A stretch of DNA of 64,000 nucleotides from positions 16,386,001 through 16,450,000 of the forward strand of contig NC_056415.1 in NCBI RefSeq assembly GCF_905147365.1, in the 5' to 3' direction. This document shows positions 11,899-22,670 of the stretch, in pieces (position 1 is the first letter of the stretch; each line of letters begins with the position of its first letter). The translations under genes and the position numbers were made by a program. The notes beneath the pieces are model-generated. The model saw only the letters and a program-made list of their open reading frames with translations. It had not been told where the DNA came from and did not search any database. The DNA is from Aricia agestis. Taxonomy: Eukaryota; Arthropoda; Insecta; Lepidoptera; Lycaenidae.

Positions 11899-12200
11899 GA
11901 AACAAAATTACAGGTACATTTTGTACCCGTGAAATCGAGGGTTAAGATTGGGAGTAAACACTGGCTGTTATTATCGAGGTACAATATGATTAAAAAAATT
12001 GAGGGCGATCTTAAAGAATTACAGGTATATTTTGCACCCATGAAATCTATGGCAGAGCTGATTTAAAAAAAAAATAAGGAAAATACTAAAAGTATTTTAC
12101 AGGTTGTACCTGGTTAAATCTGTGGCAAAAGCAGTTTTTAAAAATTAAGAGTTAACAATTATAGGTAAAATATTTGGTACTGTAAGATCTAGGGTAAATG
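11899..12200. repeat. Diverged tandem repeat, TTACAGGTA..TTTG.ACCC..GAAATC unit
   Basis: Four similar segments occur in the same orientation near 11907, 12018, 12097 and 12158. The first reads TTACAGGTACATTTTGTACC then CGTGAAATCGAGGG; the second differs at a few positions; the third and fourth are more degenerate. Spacing shrinks from about 111 to about 79 and about 61 bp, so units contracted or were partly lost. A fifth relative lies at about 13127-13157. This is probably a decayed minisatellite. Confidence 0.55.
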
Positions 12201-12787
12201 GCTTTTACTCTCAATTAAGAAGCAGGTTTTTATCTCTATCTGTTTTGTAATGGATAGATTCTATCTTACACTAATATATGACATAATGGTTTTGCGTCTA
12301 ATCTATTTGTCGAAAAAACTTGTTAAGTACTACTTGTTGTTAGAGTTTTTTTTTTATTATTTTGCGACTAAGACAATTAGTTCTTAAAATATTATAGCAC
12401 CATCTCTTTTTTCATTGTAGACTTTATTATGAACTTATTTTGGACATTATTATAAATACGACTAATTGCAAAATAAAAACCAACTTGCTTAATTTATATT
12501 TACACACAGCTGGTGGTCCGTGCCAATTTTTTGTCAGTAAACCTTTGTTCCTTATAAATGCATACCTTATACCTATATATGGCAAAATATGACAATTCGG
12601 CTTAAATGCCATTGGACTATCAATCAAACTCCAAATACATATATTTTAATGTGTTAAAATATTAATTAATTAGATTCACCTTTCTCTTTTAATTAAAAAA
12701 AATATCAAAAATATTTAAAAATGTCGCAAAAGTGGCAAATTTTAATACACTTAACCTATGCTAATAATCTTCCTATTTAAGAATGAT

Positions 12788-12902
12788 TGACGTGACATTA
12801 ATTTTAATATTTTTAATTAGAATTTTAACTTTATTTTCGCTGAATTAAATATAATTAATTTGAAGAAAAGTATAATTAAAAGGTTAATAGAATGTCACGT
12901 TT
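12788..12902. repeat. Imperfect inverted repeat, ACGTGACATT ends
   Basis: Left ATTGACGTGACATTAATTTT is inversely repeated by right AAGGTTAATAGAATGTCACG then TTTA. The spacer is AT-rich. It may be a tiny MITE of about 115 bp with no target duplication seen. Confidence 0.4.
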
Positions 12903-13459
12903 AGCTGTAAAATTCAGTTGATAGAAAATATGATAACTCTTTAACTTTAAATACAGATCATAAAATTATTTTTAGTCTTGTCTAGCACTTACACTCTATA
13001 CCTAAGCAGTTATCAGCAGTTAATAGAGAAGGTAACCAAGGAATATGTGGAACTATACAAGTAAGGATATTCATACAATAATTCTGTAATAACAAACAAT
13101 ACACATGCGACCAATAACAACAACAATCACAGGTATACTTTGCATCCGTAAAATCAATACATAGATACAAAAAAATACGACATAAATGTACTATTTAGAT
13201 TCATCTTTTCTAATAATGATAAGACGTATTATATTATGCCCCATTTCGTGAAGATTAATTAGATAAGAAGAAATATTGGCAATGTATGTAAGTGGCTTTT
13301 AAATAAGTAGTCAAACCTTAGAGCGAAAAGAAGTATCGATAATAATAATTATGAGACTAAAAATTTAACAATCCCTATTAATTAATTTTATGTAAAAATA
13401 ATATATATGAAAATAGCATTTTGAAGAAAATTGCTTCATTTATAAAATTAATATTAATT

Positions 13460-13684
13460 AGCTTTGTCCACAATGTGCTTTTTTCTGTTCGTCAAGGGCA
13501 TGCGTTATAGCGCAGTCAACAGCGAAAGTGCATGCCCGCGACGCATGCCCTCTGAATATATCTAAAACTTCGAAAATGACAATATTGGCGTTGCATTCCT
13601 TGACACATTCAGTTATTGAATGCGCCAATATGAAAGTTGATGACGAAAATTAAAGATGAAAGTGCACAGTGTGGACATAACTAT
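13460..13684. mobile_element. MITE, GTCCACAATGTGC family, uninterrupted copy
   Basis: The left end TAGCTTTGTCCACAATGTGC is the near inverse of the right end GTGCACAGTGTGGACATAAC then TA. Inside, GGGCATGCGT and its inverse ACGCATGCCC form a further stem. A second copy, at 51279-53042, has the same content but is split by a 1.55 kb insertion. It is non-coding; flanking TA suggests a TA target, which is not proven. Confidence 0.65.
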
Positions 13685-14921
13685 AGGCCGAAATCCTATA
13701 CATCCCGATGCAACAACTATCTGGCGATAAGAAGACTAGAGGCTGATGACGATAATGGTAAGACGATCTATCCGTCTGTCAATGTTCCTAAGCAATTAAT
13801 ACATAGCTGAGAAATTATTTACCCCGGTATGTGTTTGACGTCATACAGTAATGGCCGACATAAAAAGGCATACCACAACAATTGTTGGAGATTTCTAGTA
13901 CTTGCCTCATAGTTTCCAGTGAAAAATGAAGGAAATCTCTTCTAGAATAGTTTTACCGTCAATGAATTATTGATATAATTAGATGATTCATTTTTTATCT
14001 CTTTCATTTTTTACTCCAAGTGTTCTGATACTAAATAAAACATTCTTGCATTTTCGAATGAAGATTAACAGATTGTAGTGGCAAATTTTACAAAAACTGA
14101 AACTCAAACCTTACTTAACTTAAGAGACACTTAGGTCATACTATAATATCTAGCATAACTTTCGGAAACAATGAACATCAGTCAGAATCGATTTTCGTCA
14201 TTTAAGTATTCGTCTGTAATTTATGAATTTTTACAACATTTATTTATTCTATTATAAATTATAAGAATAGATATATTATTTATAATTTATAATAAAATAA
14301 ATAAGCGAGCCCATGGACTACCTAAAAGCGCCCACACACAGCTCATAGAACAGCAAAAATTACCTAAAAACCGTTTTAAAATAATAATTCTCAGTTGAAA
14401 CAAATTATGACAGCATTTAATTAAGTGTACAGAGAATGAAGTACTAGGGACAAAGGAAGCACAAGGAGGTATAATAAAACAGGTCATAAGGAGTTACATA
14501 CGATAAATAAACGAAATTACTTGCCAACTATAATAACGACGATTAATTGCCGGGGACTTTTATAGCCGACGACACGACATCCTCAGTCCTCACGGCGAAG
14601 GAGAAATTTGGAGTTCGTAAGTATATAAAAGGTGAGTAAGGTAAGTATAATATAGAACTTAGAACTAGTGTCAAACGATTTTTTACTTTTATGTTAGTCT
14701 TCCAAAAAATTTATAAACATTTGCAAAACTTGTACGACTCATAGTTGTACCTACATTACATACTGTATATATCACTTTTAGTTTGCCCAGAAGATACTTT
14801 ACGATATAATGTAACATCAGATTCGAATAGTGAATAACCTTTTTATAGAAGTCGGATTTAAAAGTTTTTGCATAAAATGATGCGAATTCGGAGTGGTCTA
14901 CAAGTTTTGAGCGAATGTTAT

Positions 14922-14980
14922 AGGTCAGAGAAGTTTATTCATAGGCAGATGGAAGACCTACGCATTTTGGTCACGTTTTT
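14922..14980. mobile_element. Fragment of the CAGAGAAGTTGATTCC element
   Basis: GTCAGAGAAGTTTATTCATA, then AGACCTACGCATTTTGGTCA, matches one end of the element described at 20327-20488 and 43583-43736. It directly abuts a SINE fragment at 14982. The 120-codon frame over this stretch (14868-15230) is built from these two repeat fragments and is not a gene. Confidence 0.45.
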
Positions 14981-14981
14981 T

Positions 14982-15070
14982 TCAAGCGCTATGTCACGCC
15001 GGTTTTCTGTGAGAACGTGGTATTTCTCCGGTCGAGCGGGCCCATTTATGCCGAAGCATGGCTCTCCCAT
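14982..15070 (-). mobile_element. SINE-like retroelement, 5' fragment only (copy 2)
   Basis: Only the sense-5' part is present: CACGCCGGTTTTCTGTGAGA, then ACGTGGTATTTCTCCGGTCG, and the terminal AGCATGGCTCTCCCA. The core and poly(A) tail are absent, which is unusual because retroelement truncation normally removes the 5' end. Later deletion or breakage is likely. Confidence 0.75.
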
Positions 15071-15979
15071 GTATATCAATTATCCTATGAATCAATTTCT
15101 TCGATGGTACAATATAATGATAAGCAAACCAAACTTGTGCAAAAATCGTATCGTATCGTACCGTTCAAGTGAGCTCGGCAGATACAAGTTGATCCACCTG
15201 AGGTCACTCGTCTGTAGCGATACGACATAACGTTGCTTATCGCCGAAATTGCGGGCAAACTGTTTAGTAATTAAGTTTGCATTAAATGGTCTATGAATCG
15301 TTTTAAAGTTTAATTACAGATAATTTTTGGAAGGTAAGTTTCAGTCAGTGAATTTTGGTAATTTAGGAGAGTGAAATTGGCGGTTATCAAAATAATGAAA
15401 TTTATGACGGGTAAAAGGCCCCATATTCATCGCATACCGACTTGACCACACTCGTTTTGTGCATAAAATGTGTGTTTCTTATGCTTTTTTGAAATAAAAA
15501 CAAATCGAACAAGTCCTACTTGCTTGATTTTTTAGGTCCTAAGTAGGATAAGCAATTGCCACTTCTCATGGACACTTGGAAACGAACAGCACAGGAAACC
15601 ACATAACAGTTATCATTTCTATGGTGTTACGAACTTCATGTTAGTAGGGCTCTAATTTTAAGCCCTTTATTTTCTTAATTTTTGTGTCGAAGTGCTTGTA
15701 AATTATTGTCAAGCAAGCAATGATAAGCAATACGTCATTATGTCTAATCCCAAAGTCTATTATTTTAACCTCTCGCACTGAAACCGAACGAACAAAGGTA
15801 GCTTGGCCAAAGTTCCTTAAAATATTTCTCGTATTTCTGTAAAACACATCATCAAGTGGCAATAAGTGGTCAGCTTACCTTGTAAATATTTGCGTGCGAA
15901 ACCACAGCGCTTTATAAATCTAGAAGGAGCATGCGAGGTGTCACGAAAATTCCGACATTACATGTTTATATTCAAGGAC

Positions 15980-16144
15980 TAAGGGTCAGGTCACATAGAA
16001 ACAAGAGGAAACGGGACGTGAAGATTCATTATAGCGATACAGTATTGAATAGTCATACGGTATTATGCTCATTGATATAATATTTTCAACGTGACTTTCA
16101 TGCGTCGCGTCCCGTTTCGTCTCGTTTCGGTGTGATCTATGTTA
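15980..16144. mobile_element. MITE, AAGGGTCAGGTCACA end
   Basis: Left GAAACAAGAGGAAACGGGAC pairs inversely with right GTCCCGTTTCGTCTCGTTTC, followed by a GGTGTGATCTATGTTA end. The outermost AAGGGTC motif resembles the starts of the elements at 19894 and 28374. Non-coding. Confidence 0.55.
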
Positions 16145-16278
16145 AAATAATTATAATAATTATTAATTATTGCAATGTGTATTATATAATAAAACAAAAA
16201 TATATGTCCTTATATTGCACCAGCTGTATACAGCTTGATGCTTTTATTATTTTTGTTAAGTGAAAAATAACTATAAGT

Positions 16279-16519
16279 GAAAACCGGCGTGAAACAGCGC
16301 TTGCGCTGTGTTTCGCCGAGTGAGTGAGTTTACCGGAGGCCCAATCCCCTACCCTATTCCCTTCCCTTCCCTACCCTCCCCTACTACCCTATTCCCTCTT
16401 AAAAGGCCGGCAACGCACATGCAGCTCTTCTGATGCTGCGAGTGTCCATGGGCGGCGGAAGTTGCTTTCCATCAGGTGACCCGTTTGCTCGTTCGCCCCC
16501 CTTATTTCATAAAAAAAAA
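16279..16519 (+). mobile_element. SINE-like retroelement, sense copy truncated at its 5' end (copy 3)
   Basis: Read on the plus strand it runs GAAAACCGGCGTGAAACAGC, GTTTACCGGAGGCCCAAT, a pyrimidine-rich CCCTACCCTATTCCC block, AAAAGGCCGGCAACGCAC, the TGCAGCTCTTCTGATGCTGC hairpin, and CATCAGGTGACCCGTTTGCT. It then ends TTATTTCAT plus nine A (16511-16519). The first roughly 75 bp of the consensus are missing, the usual result of incomplete reverse transcription. Confidence 0.8.
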
Positions 16520-16590
16520 GTATAATATTATTATGTTTTTCAAATATAAAAATAACTACATATTATGTTTTTCAAATGTTATCCATTTTC

Positions 16591-16847
16591 TACAAGGTGT
16601 AACAAAACTAAGTGATAATAGTTTAGTGTGTGTACGTGTTCCTTGTAGAGAGTTCACTGTGAAGGTAGCAGCGCTGAAAAAGCAAATTTTTTTCACTTTT
16701 GTATGGGGAATCTCGTGACGCTGGGGCGCTTGCCCATACAAAAGTAAAAAAATAGGTATTTCAGCGCTGCTACTTTCACAGTGAACTCTCCACAAGGAAC
16801 ACATACACACCTTAGAGTATTATCACTTAGTTTTGTTACACGCTGTA
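16591..16847. mobile_element. Fold-back MITE, TA-flanked (copy A)
   Basis: Arms of about 110 bp are inverted: left TACAAGGTGTAACAAAACTA ... GAGAGTTCACTGTGAAGGTA and right TACTTTCACAGTGAACTCTC ... TTTTGTTACACGCTGTA. The ends can be read as TA|CAAGG...CGCTG|TA, consistent with a duplicated TA target as in Tc1/mariner-type elements (inference). A sister copy lies at 17046-17303 and a decayed fragment at about 61482-61525. Non-coding; frames over it are mirror images of each other. Confidence 0.75.
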
Positions 16848-17038
16848 AGTAAAATTTTGAGGAAAACCAAAAATGGACTATTATTAACTACATATCCGTA
16901 GATTTGAAAAGCTAGTCAAAGTTCGCCTGCATTGCGTGTCGTCCTGCGCCAATTTGAGACATTTATTGAGACGCAATGCACCATCGCACTGTAGATGCTG
17001 CTCGTTGGAAAAATTGAGTAAATGCAGCTAAAATACTA

Positions 17039-17487
17039 ACTAATATACAGTGTGTAACAAAAATAAATGATAATAATTTAGGGTGTATACGTGTTCCTTG
17101 TAGAGAGTTCACTGTGAAAGTAGCAGCTCTGAAAAACGTTTTTTTTTACTTTTGTATGGGCAAGGGGCCGAGCGTCACGAGTTTCCCCATACAAAAGTGA
17201 AAAAAATTTTTGGTCTTTCAGCGCTGCTACTTTCACAGTGAACTCTCTACAAGGAACACATACACACCCTAAAGTATTATCACTTAGTTTTGTTACACCT
17301 GTATAAAATTCTCGTGTCACAGTGTTTGTGCGTGACCTCCTCCAAAACGGCATAACCGATTTTAATGGCATTTACATTCGTTAGACCTGAGAAGATATAC
17401 TTATATATAAATTATTTCTAGTATAATTATATATAGATATACTAGAAATAATTTATATGGCAAAACAACATTTGCCGGGTCAGCTAG
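17039..17487 (+). mobile_element. Helitron (second family) interrupted by a MITE
   Basis: Flanking the MITE at 17046-17303, the left remnant CTAATA plus the right TAAAATTCTCGTGTCAC restores the 5' end seen at 6332 (TCTAATATATAAAATTCACG). The right part ends CATTTGCCGGGTCAGCTAG followed by T. It also contains a secondary inverted pair, AAATTATTTCTAGTATA / TATACTAGAAATAATTT, at about 17410-17455. The left terminal TC is changed to AC, so the exact start is uncertain. Confidence 0.65.
17046..17303. mobile_element. Fold-back MITE, TA-flanked (copy B), nested in a Helitron
   Basis: The 258 bp copy has ends TACAGTGTGTAACAAAA and TTTTGTTACACCTGTA. Arms cover ACGTGTTCCTTGTAGAGAGT, CACTGTGAAAGTAGCAGC and their inverses, with a short centre around CATACAAAAG. 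It is about as long as copy A (257 bp) and highly similar. It sits in the 5' end of the Helitron at 17039-17487. Confidence 0.8.
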
Positions 17488-17619
17488 TAAAGTTCCATAA
17501 ATTAACAATGACATTAATTGTAATTTTAAAAATTATCCGTCCTAATATTGTTTTGCAACGCCAAAGCGTTTGGTTGTCTGTCTGTGTATCTGTTACCTGT
17601 TACATGTTTAACCTACTGA

Positions 17620-17938
17620 TTTTTTTTTAATGAAATATGGGGGCAAACGAGCAAACGGGTCACCTGATGGAAAGCAACTTCCGTCGCCCATGGACACTCG
17701 CAGCATTAGAAGAGCTGCAGGTGCGTTGCCGGCCTTTCACGAGGGAATAGGGTAATAGGGGAGGGTAGGGATGGGAAGGGAAGGGAAAAGGGGAGGATCG
17801 GGAAGGGAATTGGGCCTCCGGTAGACTCACTCACTCGGCGAAACACAGCGCAATCGCTGTTTCACGCCGGTTTTCTGTGAGAACGTGGTATTTATCCGGT
17901 AGAGCCGGCCCATTCGTGCCGAAGCATGGCTCTCCCAC
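17620..17938 (-). mobile_element. SINE-like retroelement, full-length (copy 4)
   Basis: The T run (17620-17628) is the antisense poly(A) tail. The core, TCACCTGATGGAAAGCAACT, the GCAGCATTAGAAGAGCTGCA hairpin, the purine block, GGGCCTCCGGTAGACTCACT and the terminal GAAGCATGGCTCTCCCAC are all present. The following GTATAAT is shared with copies at 18074 and 50363. No convincing target-site duplication was found. Confidence 0.8.
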
Positions 17939-18073
17939 GTATAATATAGATAAAATTCAGATTTTGTGATAATTTCAGCCCCGCGAAAAATATAGGGTAC
18001 GGTTATCATCTCGGAAAACTGTACCCATAAGCGTATAAGAAGTTGCAGGCAAGATCTTAAGTAATATCATTGA

Positions 18074-18403
18074 TTTTTTTTTTATGAAAGAAGGGGGCAA
18101 ACGAGCACGAGAATGAGAAGGGGTCACCTGATGAAAAGCAACTTCCGTCGCCCATGGACACTCGCAGCATCAGAAGAGCTGCAGGTGCGTTGCCGGCCTT
18201 TTAAGAGGGAATTGGGTAATAGGGGAGGGTAGGGATGGGAAGGGAAGGGAATAGGGGAGGATAGGGAAGGGAATTGGGCCTCTGGTAAACTCACTCACTC
18301 GGCGAAACACAACGCAAGCGCTGTTTCACGCCGGTTTTCTGTAAGAACGTGGTATTTCTCCGGTCCGAGCCGGCCCATTTGTGCCGAAGCATGGCTCTCC
18401 CAC
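18074..18403 (-). mobile_element. SINE-like retroelement, full-length (copy 5)
   Basis: It starts with a T run (18074-18083), then ATGAAAGAAGGGGGCAAACG. A 12-15 bp insertion (ACGAGAATGAGAAG) interrupts the usual GAGCAAACGGGTCACC. The rest of the element is complete to GAAGCATGGCTCTCCCAC. It is only 135 bp from copy 4 and in the same orientation. Confidence 0.8.
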
Positions 18404-18788
18404 GTATAATGTTATTTAATGCCAATAATGTTATTTAAAAAGTAGCGCTGCAAGTTTGTACATAATCACGCGGTATTTGCCGAAATTTACATAAACGTAT
18501 ATGTTGATATGATTGTACACTGATTCATCATGTGAAGTTCATTGACATACAACTCACTATGTTTCCATATCATTAGACATAACGAAAACAATGGGAAATG
18601 TTATGTAAATGTCACTATATTCTGCTATATTTTATTATGTAATTTCGCTATCAGAACATTCATTTCAGTCATTGATATAAAAACTCTCATTATCAAATGT
18701 CAAACGTGAATCAACACAAATATCTTGCGATGATGTTGCGAGTACGTTGCTTTAATTGTTGCTAATCCCGTCGGTTCCTGTCTGCTGA

Positions 18789-18840
18789 CTCCTATAGATT
18801 TTTCTAGTCTTGACTCTTGGACTATAAAAATCTATAGGAG
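18789..18840. repeat. Hairpin, 21 bp arms
   Basis: CTCCTATAGATTTTTCTAGT then C is inverted as GACTATAAAAATCTATAGGA then G, with one mismatch and a loop of about 9 nt (TTGACTCTT). The dimensions fit a small structured RNA or a MITE core. Nothing else supports a miRNA. Confidence 0.5.
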
Positions 18841-19089
18841 TTTCTTAATGAGTAATGACTAAGACATGATAGATTCCATGATTGCGAAGCTGCCTTTTTA
18901 GCACAATCGATACCATGGACAATCATAAACGAATACCCTTATATTGTCACACGTGGAGAGGTCATACTGTAACGTGGGCTTAAGCAAATCGGTGTTATGA
19001 CACTCAAGTTCCTTATCGTATGCTTGTTTTCAGACTTTTTCCACAAGATATCATATTACTATAACGTGTCAGTCAAAATATAGATTGTT

Positions 19090-19260
19090 GGGCGTAATTA
19101 GGACAGGTGCACACGCGCCGTGTGCCGGCCGCGATAACTTGCCTTCACGGCTCTTAATTCTAAAGTGTGTCCTTTTTACGGTGACAAGTCGGCTTTATCG
19201 CCGTTCGACTTGCTTCCTGTTGCGATGCGATAAATGTTCCACCGAATGTTGTGTAATGTT
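19090..19260. other. GC-richer, non-repetitive islet
   Basis: The sequence GGTGCACACGCGCCGTGTGC, then CGGCCGCGATAACTTGCC, stands out from the AT-rich surroundings and matches none of the repeats in this window. GTGCACACGCGCCGTGTGCC is close to palindromic. A candidate conserved element; function unknown. Confidence 0.3.
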
Positions 19261-19893
19261 ATAAATCAAATGAAATAAATGATTCGGATAAGTGGTCGTT
19301 TTATTTCCACCTTTTTCTGTAAGTGGATATATATTAAACATCTGGCTTTACATGCAAAGTTTTTTACTAACTACTATCTATACTGGTAATAATCTAGTAT
19401 CTATAAATATAAAAAATAGATTATAATCCACCGCTCTTAAACAGTGGACTACAGTCTACTGCTGATTGGTACCATCGTCGCTACTAATCTGACTACGGTG
19501 GAATGATGGAGAGGATGATGAAAAACCGGTAACGTAATATATTAGGTCAGGAAAATACTAAGTTTATAAAACTTTCAGTTGCAAATTATTATCAAAAATG
19601 TTGAAGTTTTTTCGACTACAAAGACAAAACAGGTTGATACTTATGATTAAATAATTCAAACTAATAAACCATGACATTGAAAATGGGGTTGAGCAAACAT
19701 AAAAATAAATTACAAGCGACAACTGCAACTGTCGCCGTTGCCGAGCTGTCGGCGTAAATAACGCGCGTGTGCCCCCACCTTACTGTTTGAGTTATACATC
19801 CGGAGGTTCAGGCACAGGTCGCTACTGCACGAAAGACCTAATTTTCAATGTCATTGATATAATGTAAAGGAAGTGTTGTATTAGAAGAATACA

Positions 19894-20049
19894 TAGGGTC
19901 AATTCAGAACACAACGCGATGCGTAGATGCATTTCTAAATTTGTATTGGCTTGACAGATTTGCAGACGTCTGACGCAATTCAAATCTGTCAAATCCATAC
20001 AAATTTAGAAATGCATCTACGCGTCGCGTTACGGTCTGAATTGGCCCTT
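19894..20049. mobile_element. MITE, AGGGTCAATTCAGA ends
   Basis: Left AGGGTCAATTCAGAACACAA ... GTAGATGCATTTCTAAATTT is mirrored by right AAATTTAGAAATGCATCTAC ... GTCTGAATTGGCCCTT. A second nested pair (GACAGATTTG / CAAATCTGTC) surrounds CAGACGTCTG. The 66-codon frame over it (19951-20151) follows this palindrome and is not a gene. A shortened relative lies at 34647-34750. Confidence 0.65.
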
Positions 20050-20326
20050 ACTGTAGCTGGTAGCATATCGTCGTCATTTACCAGGCGACCAGCAATTTCT
20101 CCGGTTGCAGTAAAGAAGGTAAGTAAAGAAGCTGACGTTATATTATCATAATATCTAAGCTCATGAAAGATTATGTTTCTCGAGTATTTGTTTATGTATG
20201 TAAGTCTGTTTGTCTTTCTCTTGAGTGTACACTACTAGTAACTAGTAATAGACTAAATACTAAACAATGTGTGATGTGTACAACTAAGCAGATTTAGTTA
20301 CTTTTATTGTCATGTATCATTTCATG

Positions 20327-20488
20327 TACTATCAGAGAAGTTGATTCCTATGCAAATCGCGGGGACCTAAGTAGTTTTGTTGCGTTACGTCAAACCCAGC
20401 TGACAGATCACAATTAACACTGAATTGACATATTCGACCAAATAACGTTGGTCTGTCATTTGCATAGGAATCAACTTCCTCGATGGTA
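20327..20488 (+). mobile_element. MITE, ATCAGAGAAGTTGATTCC ends (copy 1)
   Basis: Left TATCAGAGAAGTTGATTCCT then ATGCAAAT is inversely repeated by right ATTTGCATAGGAATCAACTT then CCTCGATGGTA. Internal landmarks are ACCTAAGTAGTTTTGTTGCG, AGCTGACAGATCAC and GACCAAATAACGTTGGTC. Copies in the opposite orientation lie at 30734-30891 and 43583-43736, and a fragment at 14922. Non-coding. Confidence 0.7.
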
Positions 20489-20635
20489 CATAAAACTCGA
20501 ATAACATACCTTTTCTTCGCCGTCAGGTTCAGCCAACAGGTATCGTGAATAAAGTAATTTCACACGAGAATTCCATCAAATGGTATCGGTAGTTGTATTA
20601 ATTTAGTGAGTAGTATTAATGCGACCCATAAATCG

Positions 20636-20700
20636 CTGCGGCCGCGCCGCCGGCGGTCAATATCGGCGCAGATGGCGCTGCGGGCCGCGGGCCCCGACAC
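20636..20700. other. GC-rich islet
   Basis: About 65 bp of very GC-rich sequence (CTGCGGCCGCGCCGCCGGCG, GATGGCGCTGCGGGCCGCGG) stands in AT-rich DNA, next to CCATAAAT and GTAATTATG. It is not part of a repeat recognised here. It could be a conserved regulatory element or a transposon remnant. Confidence 0.3.
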
Positions 20701-20768
20701 GCAACATTTGTAATTATGAAATTCTCCAAGCGTATTGAAAATCTTGCATTTCTTAAAAAGGGTTACTA

Positions 20769-20926
20769 AGCGGGCCCCTAGACCTACAATAACATATTGA
20801 ACAATTTATTTGACAATAAGATTGAAAGGCGGCGCGTTTAATAGTTCGGCGCGATCCCTAGACGGACAATAAAATTATATAATATGTGATATTGCGCAAT
20901 AAAATTGATCGTCTAGGGGCCCGCTA
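20769..20926. mobile_element. Small inverted-repeat element, AGCGGGCCCCTAGAC ends
   Basis: Left AGCGGGCCCCTAGACCTACA is mirrored by right TCGTCTAGGGGCCCGCT. A third, internal direct relative, GATCCCTAGACGGACAATAA, lies at about 20845-20865. The ends abut TA on both sides. It may be a MITE with a subterminal repeat or an element with a solo end inserted in it. Confidence 0.55.
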
Positions 20927-21006
20927 TGGGATCCATGATGGGGCTTATTCCCGATGAAGGGGTTAAAGTTGGATGTTTCTGTACTGCATTGTAGCTCATA
21001 AGAGAT

Positions 21007-21349
21007 ATTTTTATATGAAATAAGGGGGTAAACGAGCAAACGGGTCACCTGACGGAAAACAACTTCACGACGACTCAACGACACTCGCAGCATCAGAAGA
21101 GCTGCAGGTGAGTTGCCGGCCTTTTAAGAGGGAATAGGGTTATAGGGGAGGGTATGAAAGGGAATAGTGGAGGGTAGGGAAGGAAATAGGAGAGGGCAGG
21201 GAAGGGAAAAGGGTAGGGGATTGGGCCTCCGGTAAACTCACTCACTCGGCGAAACACAGCGCAAGCGATGTTTCACGCCGGTTTTCTGTGAGCCCGTGGT
21301 ATTTCTTCGGTCGAGCCGGCGCATTCATGCCGAAGCATGGCTCTCCCAC
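21007..21349 (-). mobile_element. SINE-like retroelement in a compound unit (copy 6)
   Basis: This is a complete copy from ATATTTTTATATGAAATAAG to ATGGCTCTCCCAC, with an expanded purine-rich block. The right flank (21351-21460: TCAAAGATTCTTCTAGGCTC ... GGACTACACATAGCTATAGA) is also the right flank of the copy at 29798. It therefore did not arise by an independent insertion; the SINE was copied along with its neighbourhood. Confidence 0.8.
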
Positions 21350-22670
21350 GTCAAAGATTCTTCTAGGCTCGCAGAAGGGTTGTAACTCGTAACTCGTAGC
21401 GAACTACGGACTACACATAGCTATAGAATTTAGTAAAAACCTCCTAAAATGAAATGGAGAATCAATAACACTATGCACTTTCGGACTTACTATATCACTT
21501 TTGAAACATCAATGATCACTTAACAAAACATCAAAATTCTGGAGTAGGTAGAGCCTGTCACATTTCTACATACAGAGACAAAGTACGAAGTAAGTAGTAA
21601 ATGACAGGAAATGTGTAATCTCGCACTAATCCTCTCCGCCCGCCCTGGACACGCCCAAGTTTGTTCATGTAGTTTTAGGGCAGAAAAATCGTCGAACCGC
21701 CCATGATCTTCGGGGCCGCCCGTAAACACTGTACCTAAGATCTAGGCTGCTTTGTAAACTTTGTAAATCTTAGCTAATACCTGAAATGACAAATATAATA
21801 TTAAGGGCAATTAAATTATTTTTGAAGCGACTGAGGCGAACTTCTTAGGCGACCAACTACTTGGTTACAAAAAAATAACTGTAGTACTTCACTTAGTTCT
21901 TCACTGTAGCTGCCAACCTTTTATTTTTCTTACCTATTTTAATTATTTTCGTAACTCCAAATCAGAAAAAATTGTCACCGTATTAAATACATGCCATTAA
22001 TATATGTACTAAAATAAATTGTAACATAAAATTACCATAGGAACCATCAACTTTCTTCAACAGCGTTTGCTTTTAAATTCAGTTTATTCCTAGATAAAGT
22101 CTAATCCAAAATAAACCAAATTCTTCGACTTTCGATTTCGAAAAACAAACTCAACAAAAAATCAATAATGAGCTCAAAATTGAAGTGTTCACGGCAATTT
22201 CGCGATTCCGCGGTAATTCGGCGCGTGACACGCACACCTGCGGGCGAGACGGAATTTATAAAATGCTGAACATCCCCCATCAGAATGATGGTCATTTTAA
22301 TAAAATTCGATTCTGCGTGTAGTTAATCGCATGGCAACCAATTTTGGGGATTAATCTGGTTTATGGTTGGCACTGCTTGAGGAATCGTAAAGGTTAAGAG
22401 AGATGGGCACAAGGACCAATTTTTTTTCATCAAGAATAAGCAAGTACAAAATGCAACCTTAAATCAAATATTATATTTAAAGTAATATTACACAAGTGTG
22501 TCTGTCTGTATGTTGCCTAAACTACTGATCTAGCAGCAGCTTTTATCTCACTTTAATGTGCAGTTACCGCACTATAAAATGGTTGTATTTGTATCGGCAA
22601 TTTAGATGTATTAAACATGGAAATTGCCGGCAACATCTTAGTTGAAAATATGTATATAAATAGTATTTTA

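Noticed and set aside
16556..17371. Several 80-97 codon frames containing similar peptides on both strands
   Set aside because: They are readings of the two palindromic MITEs. The same peptide appears on both strands because the arms are inverted repeats.
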